Below are positions 4,985 to 11,662 of a DNA stretch of 11,662 nucleotides, in pieces. How positions within the stretch are numbered: the stretch's first letter is position 1; every line of letters begins with the position of its first letter. Source of the DNA: Hyphomicrobiales bacterium (lineage in GTDB: Bacteria; Pseudomonadota; Alphaproteobacteria; Rhizobiales; Aestuariivirgaceae); contig JALSNA010000253.1 of assembly GCA_026987255.1 (NCBI GenBank), forward strand, positions 1 to 11,662, written 5' to 3'. Both the position numbers and the translations under genes were made by a program. The notes beneath the pieces were generated by a model. That model worked only from the letters and a program-made list of their open reading frames with translations. It ran no database searches and was not told the origin of the DNA.

Positions 4985-5905
4985 TCAGCGGTCCGGCACG
5001 AAGGGAATGCCGATGCTGGCCGGGGTGTTGGTCAGGGTCAGGGTGCGGTTGCGCGAGATGATGACCAGGGCCACGATGGTGACGATATATGGCAGAGCGG
5101 TCAGCAATTGTGAAGGCACGCCGAAACCGGCCGCCTGCACATAAAGCCCCATGATCCACACCGCACCGAAGAGATAGGCCCCGCCCAGCACCCTGAGCGG
5201 CCGCCAGGTGGCGAAGACCACCAGAGCCAGGGCGATCCAGCCGCGCCCGGCGGTCATGTTCTCGATCCACTGCGGGGTGTAGCTCAAGGACAGATAGGCC
5301 CCCGCCAGCCCGGCCAGCGCGCCGCCGAAAAGAATGGCCGCGTAGCGCACCTTGATGACCGGATAGCCAAGGGCATGGGCGGCGGCGTGATTGACGCCGA
5401 TGGCGCGCAGGATGAGCCCGGCGCGGGTGCCGAAGAGGAACCAGGCCACCGCCGCCACCAGGGCGAAGGAGGCATAGACCAAAATGTCATGGGAAAAGAC
5501 CACCGGCCCGATGAAGGGGATGTCCGACAGCCCAGGCACATGCAGCCGCGGCAGGCGCACCCCCGGCTGGCCGACGAAGCTCTCGCCGAGCAGGCCGGAG
5601 AGCCCCAGCCCCAGAAGCGTGAGCGCCAGCCCGGTGGCCACCTGGTTGGTGGCCAGCGTCTGGGTGAGGAAGGCAAAGGGCAGCACCATGATCATGCCCG
5701 CCAGCGCCCCGGCCAGCACGCCCGCCCAGGGATTGCCCGTATAGTGCCCGGCGGCGAAGGCGGCCATGGCCCCGGCCGCCATCATGCCCTCGACGCCGAG
5801 ATTGAGCACCCCGGCGCGCTCCACCACCAGCTCGCCCACGGCGGCCAGCAGCAAGGGCGTGGAGGCGGTGATGATGGTCAGAAGAACGGCTTGCAGCATG
5901 GTCAT
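4985..5905 (-). CDS. BMP-type ABC transporter permease, second subunit (NupC/YufQ-like)
   Basis: A 306-residue integral membrane protein with about eight to nine hydrophobic segments. The N-terminal signature 'TPLLLAAVGELVVERAGVLNLGVEGMMAAGAMAAFAA' is diagnostic for the shorter permease of BMP/nucleoside importers (BPD_transp_2 family). Further support comes from 'TNQVATGLALTLLGLGLSGLLG' and 'AAAHALGYPVIKVRYAAILFGGALAGLAGAYLSL'. It should pair with the longer permease at 5902-6972 to form the transmembrane channel. ATG 5905 follows GGGAGGG with 6-nt spacing and overlaps the upstream stop by 4 bp (ATGA), implying translational coupling. The gene for the binding protein comes next. Confidence 0.93.
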   Translation of the reverse strand: MTMLQAVLLTIITASTPLLLAAVGELVVERAGVLNLGVEGMMAAGAMAAFAAGHYTGNPWAGVLAGALAGMIMVLPFAFLTQTLATNQVATGLALTLLGLGLSGLLGESFVGQPGVRLPRLHVPGLSDIPFIGPVVFSHDILVYASFALVAAVAWFLFGTRAGLILRAIGVNHAAAHALGYPVIKVRYAAILFGGALAGLAGAYLSLSYTPQWIENMTAGRGWIALALVVFATWRPLRVLGGAYLFGAVWIMGLYVQAAGFGVPSQLLTALPYIVTIVALVIISRNRTLTLTNTPASIGIPFVPDR

Positions 5906-6972
5906 GTGCGGCCCTCCCGTGACGCGGCGCGGCGGAAGCGGTAATTGACCAGGGTATCGCTGGCCAGGATGAAGAACAGCAAGATGCCCTGAAAGGCCTG
6001 CGCCACCTTGTCGGAGATGTTCAGGGCCAGCTGCGCCGATTCGCCGCCCAGATAGGTCAGCGCCAGCAAAAGGCCGGCAAAGAGGGCTCCAAGCGGCGAC
6101 AAACGGCCCAGGAAGGCGACGATAATGGCGGTGAAGCCATAGCCGGGCGAGATGGAGGGCTGCAACTGGCCGATGGAGCCCGATACCTCGCTGATGCCCG
6201 CCAGTCCGGCCAGGGCGCCGGAGAGCAGAAAGGCCGCCGTGGTGGTCTTTTGCGCCGAGAACCCGGCAAACAGCCCGGCGCGCGGCGCCGAGCCCATGAC
6301 GCGCACCGAAAAGCCGTAGGTCATGCGCGCCAGCATCCACCACAGGATGAGCACCGCCAGCAGCGCCAGAATGGCCCCCAGATGCACCCGCCCGGAGATG
6401 GCCGGCAGCACGTGCCAGCCCTCGAAGGTCACCGACTTGGGAAAGTTGAAGCCCTTGGGGTCGCGCCAGGGGCCGCGCACCAGCCAGTCGAGAAACAACT
6501 GGGCCACATAGACCAGCATCAGAGAGGTGAGGATTTCGTTGGCATTGAAGCGGTTTTTCAGAACCGCCGGAATCCAGCCCCACAGGGCCCCGCCCGCCGC
6601 CGCCAGGATCAGCATGGCCAGGAGCGCCAAGGGATCGTTCCAGCCCGGGGTGAGAATGGGGATCATCGAGCCGGCCAGCGCCCCCATGATGAGCTGGCCC
6701 TCGGCGCCGATGTTCCACACGTTGGCGCGGTAGGCCATGGCCAGCCCGGCGCCGGTCATGACCAGCGGCGTGGCCTTGACGATGAGCTCCTCGATGGACC
6801 ACGCGGAGGTCAGCGGCTCGATGAAATAGACATAAAGCGCCGCTGCGGGATCGTGGCCGAGGATGGCGAACATGACGGCCCCGGCGAGCACCGCCAGGGC
6901 GATGGCCAGCAGCGGCGACAGCCAGCGCCACAGGGGCGAGGGCGCCTCGCGTTTCTCGAGCACGAAGATCAT
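5902..6972 (-). CDS. BMP-type ABC transporter permease, first subunit (NupB/YufP-like)
   Basis: A 356-residue integral membrane protein. A short cytoplasmic N-terminus (MIFVLEKREAPSPLWRW) leads into hydrophobic segments, with the BPD_transp_2 signatures 'ATPLVMTGAGLAMAYRANVWNIGAEGQLIMGALAGS' and 'NANEILTSLMLVYVAQLFLDWLVRGPWRDP'. The 'FNANEI(L/M)..LM' and 'GPW.D' features mark the longer permease of nucleoside-type BMP importers. Near the C-terminus is 'GYGFTAIIVAFLGRLSPLGALFAGLLLA', typical of the family. It should form a heterodimeric channel with the 4985-5905 product. ATG 6972 overlaps the ATPase stop by 4 bp (ATGA), preceded by a G-rich GGGGGGCGGC. Riboflavin or another heterocycle remains an alternative substrate to purine nucleosides. 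Confidence 0.93.
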   Translation of the reverse strand: MIFVLEKREAPSPLWRWLSPLLAIALAVLAGAVMFAILGHDPAAALYVYFIEPLTSAWSIEELIVKATPLVMTGAGLAMAYRANVWNIGAEGQLIMGALAGSMIPILTPGWNDPLALLAMLILAAAGGALWGWIPAVLKNRFNANEILTSLMLVYVAQLFLDWLVRGPWRDPKGFNFPKSVTFEGWHVLPAISGRVHLGAILALLAVLILWWMLARMTYGFSVRVMGSAPRAGLFAGFSAQKTTTAAFLLSGALAGLAGISEVSGSIGQLQPSISPGYGFTAIIVAFLGRLSPLGALFAGLLLALTYLGGESAQLALNISDKVAQAFQGILLFFILASDTLVNYRFRRAASREGRT

Positions 6973-8516
6973 GCCGCCCCCCGTGCCGTCTCGTGCGCCC
7001 CGGCCATGAGCAGGCCGATCTTCTCGCGGTCCAGCTCGCCGGCGGGCTGCGCCGCGGAAAGCTCGCCGCGCGAGATGACGGCGATGCGGTCGGCGATCTC
7101 GAAGATTTCGTCCAGGTCCTGGGAAATGACCAGCACCGCCGATCCGGCGCGCGCCAGGTCGATGAGCTGCTGGCGGATGAGTGCCGCGGCTCCTGCATCC
7201 ACGCCCCAGGTGGGCTGGTTGACGATGAACAAGGCCGGTTTGCGGTCCAGCTCGCGGCCCATGATGAACTTTTGCAGGTTGCCGCCGGACAGCGCGGCGG
7301 CGGCCTTTCCGGCATCGGCGCCGCGCACGTCGTTGGCCCTGATCACCCTGTCGCAGATCTCGCGCGCCTTGCCATAGTCGATGACGCCGCGCCGCACCAG
7401 CCCCTCGCCGGTGGCGTGACGCGACAGGACGATGTTTTCGCTCAGCGTCATCAAGGGCACGCAGGCATGGCCCAGGCGCTCCTCCGGGGCGAAGGCCGCC
7501 CCGGCGCGGCGGCGCGCGTTGATGCCCTTGCGCGAGACATCCTCGCCACGGATGAAGATGACGCCATTGCCCTGCGCCAGGCGCTCGCCGGAGAGGGCGC
7601 GGAACAGTTCGCGCTGGCCATTGCCCGCCACCCCGGCGATGGCCACCACCTCGCCGGCGCGCACGTTCAGCGAAATGCCATAGAGCGGCACGCCGAAAGG
7701 CCCGTCGGGCGGCAAGGTCAGATCGCGCAGATGCAGCAAGGGCGCGCCGAGCATGTCGGGGGGCGGGGCGGCATGGACGTCGTGGATGTCCGCCCCCACC
7801 ATGAGCCGCGCCAGGGAGGCGGCCGTCTCGCGGCGCGGGTCGAGGCTGTCCACCACCTTGCCGTGGCGCAATATGGTGGCGCTGGCGCACAGGGCGCGCA
7901 CCTCCTCTAAGCGATGGGAAATGTAGATGATGGCGCGCCCCTCGTCCGCCAGCTTGCGCAAGGTGACGAAAAGCTCTCCGGCCTCCTGGGGGGTGAGCAC
8001 CGAGGTCGGCTCATCGAGAATGATGATGCGCGGATCGGCCAGCAGGCAGCGCACGATCTCCACCCGCTGGCGCTCGCCCACCGACAAATCGGCCACCAGG
8101 GCGCCAGGGTCGAGCGGCAGGCCATATTGGCGCGAGACCTCGCGGATGCGCTGATCCAGGGCGGCCTTGTCCTCGTCGGCGGCCAGGGCAAGGCGGATGT
8201 TCTCGGCCACGGTGAAGGGCTCGAAGAGCGAAAAGTGCTGGAACACCATGCCGATGCCCATCTCGCGCGCCGCCGCCGGAGAGGCGATGCGCACCGGCTC
8301 GCCAGCGAGGAGGATTTCGCCGCTATCGGGCTGCAAGGCCCCGTAGATGATCTTCACCAGGGTGGACTTGCCGGCCCCGTTCTCGCCCAGCAGGGCGTGA
8401 ATCTCTCCGGCCTTGACGGAGAGCGAAACATCGTCGTTGGCCACCAGCGCGCCAAAGCGGCGGGTGATGCCGCGCACCTGCAAAAGCGGAGCGGATGTCT
8501 CGTCGGGAGCTTTCAT
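6969..8516 (-). CDS. BMP-type ABC transporter ATP-binding protein with two NBDs (NupA/YufO-like)
   Basis: A 515-residue ATPase with two fused ABC domains, the usual length for this family. The first domain is intact: Walker A GENGAGKST (44-52), Q-loop Q93, signature LSVGERQR (144-151), Walker B IIILDEP (164-170) and switch His201. The second keeps the signature LSGGNLQK (409-416), but its Walker A is GVAGNGQRE (295-303), lacking the usual Lys and Ser/Thr. Its Walker B reads NQPTWGVD (433-440), with the Asp and catalytic Glu replaced. One functional and one degenerate ATP site is common in the family. It energises uptake through the two permeases encoded downstream. It is the first gene of the operon. 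No Shine-Dalgarno is visible before ATG 8516, and an AATTGTCCCG motif lies 2 bp upstream of it. Confidence 0.93.
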   Translation of the reverse strand: MKAPDETSAPLLQVRGITRRFGALVANDDVSLSVKAGEIHALLGENGAGKSTLVKIIYGALQPDSGEILLAGEPVRIASPAAAREMGIGMVFQHFSLFEPFTVAENIRLALAADEDKAALDQRIREVSRQYGLPLDPGALVADLSVGERQRVEIVRCLLADPRIIILDEPTSVLTPQEAGELFVTLRKLADEGRAIIYISHRLEEVRALCASATILRHGKVVDSLDPRRETAASLARLMVGADIHDVHAAPPPDMLGAPLLHLRDLTLPPDGPFGVPLYGISLNVRAGEVVAIAGVAGNGQRELFRALSGERLAQGNGVIFIRGEDVSRKGINARRRAGAAFAPEERLGHACVPLMTLSENIVLSRHATGEGLVRRGVIDYGKAREICDRVIRANDVRGADAGKAAAALSGGNLQKFIMGRELDRKPALFIVNQPTWGVDAGAAALIRQQLIDLARAGSAVLVISQDLDEIFEIADRIAVISRGELSAAQPAGELDREKIGLLMAGAHETARGAA

Positions 8517-8518
8517 GG

Positions 8519-8618
8519 CGGGACAATTACACGATCCGCCCCCTTTGCAAAGCGTCGCGCATGGGGTTTTTCACAGCTTTGCGCGCCCAGATGGGCGCAG
8601 ATGGGCGCAATTGTCCCG
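8519..8618. promoter_or_regulatory. outward-facing AATTGTCCCG repeats in the divergent promoter region
   Basis: CGGGACAATT (8519-8528) and AATTGTCCCG (8609-8618) are perfect 10-bp inverted repeats 80 bp apart. Each reads AATTGTCCCG in the direction of its own gene: the left copy ends 2 bp before the transporter ATPase start, and the right copy ends 5 bp before the TTGACA of the pepN promoter candidate. This geometry suggests a shared regulator for the divergent units. No known factor is recognised. Confidence 0.45.
8588..8609. repeat. 10-bp tandem direct repeat upstream of pepN
   Basis: CAGATGGGCG occurs twice head to tail (8588-8597 and 8598-8607), followed by CA. It lies just upstream of the right AATTGTCCCG copy and about 15-35 bp upstream of the pepN -35 candidate. 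That position suits a regulatory protein, but no known binding site is recognised. Confidence 0.5.
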
Positions 8619-8623
8619 GCGGA

Positions 8624-8653
8624 TTGACAGAATCGCTCCGCGCGGCGCACAAG
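8624..8653 (+). promoter_or_regulatory. candidate sigma-70 promoter of pepN
   Basis: A perfect TTGACA -35 lies at 8624-8629. The -10 is weak: CACAAG at 8648-8653 is the best match at 18-bp spacing. Transcription would start near 8660, leaving a leader of about 18 nt before the ATG at 8678. A GANTC site (GAATC, 8630-8634) begins one base after the -35, so CcrM methylation could affect it if the host has CcrM. Confidence 0.4.
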
Positions 8654-8677
8654 GAAAGCGGAACTTCTCAAGCAACA

Positions 8678-11329
8678 ATGGAAACAAGCGCCCCCATGAC
8701 CTCAGCCCCCAAGGCCGTCCGGCTGGCCGATTACCGCGCCCCGGACTGGCTCGTCCCTTCCGTTCATCTCGATTTCGCTCTCGATCCGGAAGCCACCATC
8801 GTCACCGCGCGCCTGGAGATCGCCCGCAATCCGGATGCGCCGGGCCCCGATTGCCCGCCGCTGGTGCTCGATGGCGAGGATCTGGAGCTTGAGGACATCC
8901 GCCTGGATGGCGGAAAGCTGCTGGAGGCGGAATATATCCTCGATGGAAACAGGCTGGTCATCCCCACCCCGCCGGCGCGGGATTTCAGGCTGGAAACACA
9001 GGTGCGCATCAACCCGCAGGACAACACCGCCCTGTCGGGCCTTTACCGCACCGGCGGCAACTACTGCACCCAGTGCGAGGCGCAAGGGTTCCGCCGCATC
9101 ACCTTCTGGCCCGACCGGCCCGACGTGCTGTCGCGCTTCACGGTGCGCATGGAGGCCAAGGCGGCGGACAATCCCGTCCTGCTCTCCAATGGCAATTGCC
9201 TCGAGGACGGCACGCTGCCGGGCGGGCGCCATTACGCCATCTGGGAGGATCCCTTCCCCAAGCCCTCCTATCTCTTCGCCCTGGTGGCGGGCGATCTGGA
9301 GAAGCTGGAGGATGCCTTCACCACCATGGAGGGGCGCAATGTGACCTTGCGCATCTGGGTGCAGAAGGGCAAGCGCGAGCGCGCCCGATGGGCCATGGAG
9401 AGCCTCAAGGCGGCCATGCGCTGGGACGAGGAGCGCTTCGGGCGCGCCTATGACCTGGATGTGTTCAACATCGTCGCGGTGCCCGATTTCAACATGGGGG
9501 CGATGGAAAACAAGTCGCTGAACATCTTCAACGACAAATACATCCTGGCCAGCCCCGATGCCGCCACCGATGACGGATACGAGGCCATCGAGGCGATCAT
9601 CGGCCATGAGTATTTCCACAACTGGACCGGCAACCGCATCACCTGCCGCGACTGGTTCCAGCTGTGCCTGAAGGAAGGGCTGACGGTGTTCCGCGATCAG
9701 GAGTTCACCTGCGATCTGCGCTCGCGGGCGGTCAAGCGCATCGCCGACGTGCGCAACCTGCGCGCCCGCCAGTTCCCTGAGGATGCAGGCCCCCTGGCCC
9801 ATCCGGTGCGCCCCGATGCCTATGCGGCCATCGACAATTTCTACACCGCCACCGTCTATGAAAAGGGCGCCGAAGTGGTGCGCATGCTCCATACCCTGCT
9901 GGGCGAGGAGGCCTTCATGGGCGCCATGAGGCTCTATTTCGAGCGCTTCGATGGCACGGCGGCCACGGTGGAGGATTTCATCGCCTGCATGGAGGAGGCC
10001 TCGGGGCGCGATCTGGCGCAGTTCATGCGCTGGTATACCCAGGCGGGCACGCCGCAGGTGACGGTGCTGAAGTCCCATGATGCCAAATCCGGGCGGCTGA
10101 CGCTGGTCGTCTCGCAGTCCATCCCGCCAACACCGGGGCAGCCGCAAAAGGCTCCCCATCACATCCCCTTGCGCATCGCCGCGCTCGATGGGCAGGGCCG
10201 CGAAATCCCCCTGCGGCTCGCGGGCGGAAAGCCTCTCGAGAATGGCCTTCTGGAGCTGCGCGAGGCGCGCCAGACATTCGTGTTCGAGGATGTGGCGGCC
10301 GATCCCGTCCTGTCGCTCAACCGCGGCTTTGGCGCTCCCATCGCCCTGCACGCGGAACGCAGCATGGCGGAGCTGATGTTCCTCATGGCCCATGATGGCG
10401 ATCCCTTCGCCCGCTGGGAGGCCGGACAGGCGGCGGCGCGCAGGCTGATTCTGGCCGCCATGGAAAACAAGACGGCGCCGGTGCGCGATTATGGGGCGGC
10501 CCTGGAGGCCATCATCAAGGAGCTGCGCCAGCGCGATCCGGCCTTCCTGGCCCAGATGCTGCATTTGCCCAGTGTCAATGCCCTGGCCGCCGATGTGCGG
10601 CGCGATGCCGATCCGCAGGCCATCCATGCGGCGCGCAACCAGGTGCTGGGGCGCATCGGCCGCCAGCTGGCCGCCCTGCTGGAGGAAACCTTCCACGCCC
10701 TGGCGGTCACCACGCCTTATGCGCCGGCGCCGCAACAGACCGGCCGGCGCGCCGCACGCGGCGCTCTGCTGGCCCTGCTCACCCACGGCGGCAAGCGCCA
10801 TGGCGCGGCCCTGGCCTTCAGGACCTATGGGGAGGCGCAGAATCTGAGCGAGCGCACCTTGGCCATGAAGGCGCTGATGCTGACCGCCTCCAAGGAACGC
10901 GAAGAGGCCCTGGAGGATTTCATCGGCCGTTTCGGCAATGATCATCTGCTGGTCAACACATGGCTGGGCTGGCAGGCCGCCTGGCCCAATGTGCGGGCCA
11001 TAGCCAGGGTGCGCGAGCTGATGGACAGCCGCTGGTTCGCGCTGACCAATCCCAACCGGGTGCGCGCCCTGGTGGGGGTCTTTGCCGCCTCCAACCCGGT
11101 GGCCTTCAATGCCGCAAGCGGCGAGGGCTATGCCCTGGTTGCCGGTGTCATCGAACGTCTGGATGGTCTCAATCCGCAGGTGGCGGCGCGTCTGGCCAGC
11201 GCCTTCAGAAGCTGGCGCACCCTGGAGCCGGTGCGGCGCGGCAAGGCGCAAGCCGCCCTGGAGCGCATCCTGGCCAGGGAAGGGCTTTCGGCCGATACCC
11301 GCGACATAGTGACTCGCATGCTGGGCTGA
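8678..11329 (+). CDS. pepN: aminopeptidase N, M1-family zinc metallopeptidase
   Basis: An 883-residue protein, close to E. coli PepN (870), removing N-terminal residues from peptides in the cytoplasm. The N-terminal beta domain opens with 'LADYRAPDW' and carries 'NYCTQCEAQGFRRITFWPDRPDV'. The catalytic domain has GAMEN (274-278), the zinc site HEYFH (310-314) with E333 in 'LKEGLTVFRDQEF', and catalytic Tyr394 in 'TVYEKGAEVVRMLH'. An Ig-like domain ('GTPQVTV... HIPLRIA') and an all-helical C-terminal domain ending 'SADTRDIVTRMLG' follow. The motif 'LTNPNRVRALVGVFAASNPVAFN' is typical of the PepN branch. No signal peptide is present. ATG 8678 is chosen, but ATG 8696 (MTSAPKAVRL) fits family N-termini equally well and ribosome binding sites are weak for both. 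It is divergent from the transporter operon. Confidence 0.96.
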   Translation: METSAPMTSAPKAVRLADYRAPDWLVPSVHLDFALDPEATIVTARLEIARNPDAPGPDCPPLVLDGEDLELEDIRLDGGKLLEAEYILDGNRLVIPTPPARDFRLETQVRINPQDNTALSGLYRTGGNYCTQCEAQGFRRITFWPDRPDVLSRFTVRMEAKAADNPVLLSNGNCLEDGTLPGGRHYAIWEDPFPKPSYLFALVAGDLEKLEDAFTTMEGRNVTLRIWVQKGKRERARWAMESLKAAMRWDEERFGRAYDLDVFNIVAVPDFNMGAMENKSLNIFNDKYILASPDAATDDGYEAIEAIIGHEYFHNWTGNRITCRDWFQLCLKEGLTVFRDQEFTCDLRSRAVKRIADVRNLRARQFPEDAGPLAHPVRPDAYAAIDNFYTATVYEKGAEVVRMLHTLLGEEAFMGAMRLYFERFDGTAATVEDFIACMEEASGRDLAQFMRWYTQAGTPQVTVLKSHDAKSGRLTLVVSQSIPPTPGQPQKAPHHIPLRIAALDGQGREIPLRLAGGKPLENGLLELREARQTFVFEDVAADPVLSLNRGFGAPIALHAERSMAELMFLMAHDGDPFARWEAGQAAARRLILAAMENKTAPVRDYGAALEAIIKELRQRDPAFLAQMLHLPSVNALAADVRRDADPQAIHAARNQVLGRIGRQLAALLEETFHALAVTTPYAPAPQQTGRRAARGALLALLTHGGKRHGAALAFRTYGEAQNLSERTLAMKALMLTASKEREEALEDFIGRFGNDHLLVNTWLGWQAAWPNVRAIARVRELMDSRWFALTNPNRVRALVGVFAASNPVAFNAASGEGYALVAGVIERLDGLNPQVAARLASAFRSWRTLEPVRRGKAQAALERILAREGLSADTRDIVTRMLG

Positions 11330-11331
11330 TT

Positions 11332-11368
11332 CGCGCGCCGGAAAATCCGCGGCATGCCCATGCGCGCG
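11332..11368 (+). other. GC-rich hairpin after pepN
   Basis: CGCGCGC (11332-11338) and GCGCGCG (11362-11368) could form a 7-bp stem with a 23-nt loop, 3 nt after the pepN stop. No U-run follows, so termination by the intrinsic mechanism is doubtful. It might serve as a 3'-end stabilising hairpin. Confidence 0.3.
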
Positions 11369-11478
11369 GACCGTTCCGCCTCCGATTCATCCCCCGCCCC
11401 CTAGCCGCTCTCCAAGATGGCGGCAGCGGCGCTCTGGACAAATCCCTCCACATGCGAATCAATGGCGGAAGTGATTCG

Positions 11479-11495
11479 TTAACAATCCGTTTACC
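11479..11495 (+). promoter_or_regulatory. near-consensus CtrA box
   Basis: TTAA-CAATCCG-TTTACC matches the CtrA consensus TTAA-N7-TTAAC with one mismatch (TTTAC instead of TTAAC). It lies about 60-75 bp upstream of the TTG start of the next gene and between two GANTC sites (11473 and 11505). That combination is typical of cell-cycle promoters in alphaproteobacteria. Confidence 0.4.
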
Positions 11496-11555
11496 AGCCG
11501 GGGGGAATCATGCACACGGGGCATGGGCCGCTGGTTTTTTCATGGGGGTAAGGCT

Positions 11556-11662
11556 TTGTCAAAAGCCGCACTGGAAGAGCTTTTCGTCAAGCAGCGCACC
11601 ATTCGCTGGCCTGGCCTCTTGCGGCATGTTCTGCCGCTCATGACGGAGCGCGCCTTTCAGCG
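11556..11662 (+). CDS. N-terminal fragment of an unidentified protein
   Basis: This is the only plus-strand frame in the last 100 bases that remains open to the window edge and gives a credible N-terminus: MSKAALEELFVKQRTIRWPGLLRHVLPLMTERAFQR. The TTG start at 11556 is preceded by GGGGGTAAGG (11544-11553). An in-frame ATG at 11523 would add MGRWFFHGGKA but has no properly spaced ribosome binding site. The fragment is amphipathic and mixed in charge, with no recognisable domain or signal peptide. Its upstream region carries a GANTC cluster and a CtrA-like box, so cell-cycle control is plausible. Identity needs the sequence beyond the window. Confidence 0.5.
   Translation, partial: MSKAALEELFVKQRTIRWPGLLRHVLPLMTERAFQ

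Larger units (their letters stand above)
11311..11509. promoter_or_regulatory. GANTC (CcrM-type) site cluster
   Basis: Six GANTC sites fall within 199 bp: 11311 (GACTC), 11328 (GATTC), 11384 (GATTC), 11456 (GAATC), 11473 (GATTC) and 11505 (GAATC). From base composition I estimate well under one expected, and elsewhere in the window I noticed only scattered single sites. CcrM methylates GANTC in many alphaproteobacteria, and clusters in intergenic DNA are associated with cell-cycle-controlled promoters. Five of the six sites lie outside the pepN coding sequence or at its very stop, immediately upstream of the truncated gene at the window end. Confidence 0.5.

Noticed and set aside
3587..5113. 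Plus-strand 508-codon open frame over the BMP binding-protein gene
   Set aside because: It is antisense to a well-supported gene and crosses its terminator. The product is Gly/His/Asp-rich low complexity.
4985..8000. Long minus-strand frames joining out-of-frame parts of the ATPase and first permease with the real permeases
   Set aside because: Only the C-terminal portions (from 5905 and 6972) match family sequences. The upstream portions are Arg/Ala/Gly-rich out-of-frame readings of the preceding gene, so no fusion exists.
8702..11251. Very long minus-strand open frame (849 codons) opposite pepN
   Set aside because: It lies fully antisense to a gene with intact M1 motifs. Its translation is His/Gln/Gly-rich with no domain, as expected of a shadow frame in GC-rich coding DNA.
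11542..11643. ATG-started short frame near the right edge
   Set aside because: It ends at a stop at 11641-11643 and gives a Cys/Ser-rich product without codon bias. The overlapping frame from TTG 11556 is open to the edge and looks more like a protein.

Overview
The window looks like a chromosomal segment of a GC-rich alphaproteobacterium, possibly a member of the Hyphomicrobiales (Rhizobiales). The grounds are a split DUF1214/DUF1254 membrane-protein pair, a small 'GKIISFP...ILFPGVRYE' protein, a BMP-family nucleoside-type ABC transporter, an E. coli-type PepN, and GANTC and TTAA motifs of the CcrM/CtrA cell-cycle kind. No phage, IS, CRISPR or RNA gene was seen. The order-level placement is an inference from gene content.

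Left part (1-1452, plus strand): the basic C-terminus of an unidentified protein, then two small membrane-anchored proteins (DUF1214, then DUF1254) in one tight operon. Next come two minus-strand genes: a small conserved hypothetical (1474-1644) and a membrane-anchored protein with two peptidoglycan-binding repeats (1968-2633). A hairpin terminator lies between these two.

Middle (2634-3823): a 70-bp imperfect palindrome of unknown function, then a minus-strand gene for a secreted, methionine-rich protein built of five 25-residue DP repeats. That gene has its own strong terminator, an AT-rich promoter-like region, and a nested dyad at the predicted transcription start. This repeat protein is the most unusual gene in the window.

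Transporter (3824-8516, minus strand): a complete BMP-type ABC importer in the order ATPase, permease, permease, substrate-binding protein. The first three genes are joined by 4-bp ATGA overlaps. The binding-protein gene follows a 93-nt structured gap and ends at a strong terminator. By family it should import purine nucleosides or related heterocycles.

Right part (8517-11662, plus strand): pepN, a full-length M1 aminopeptidase N, is transcribed divergently from the transporter across a 161-bp region. That region carries outward-facing copies of a 10-bp motif. The transporter imports small nucleoside-type molecules and PepN recycles peptides, so a shared nutritional regulator is conceivable but unproven. 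After pepN, a 226-bp intergenic region holds a dense GANTC cluster and a near-consensus CtrA box, just ahead of an unidentified gene cut by the window edge.
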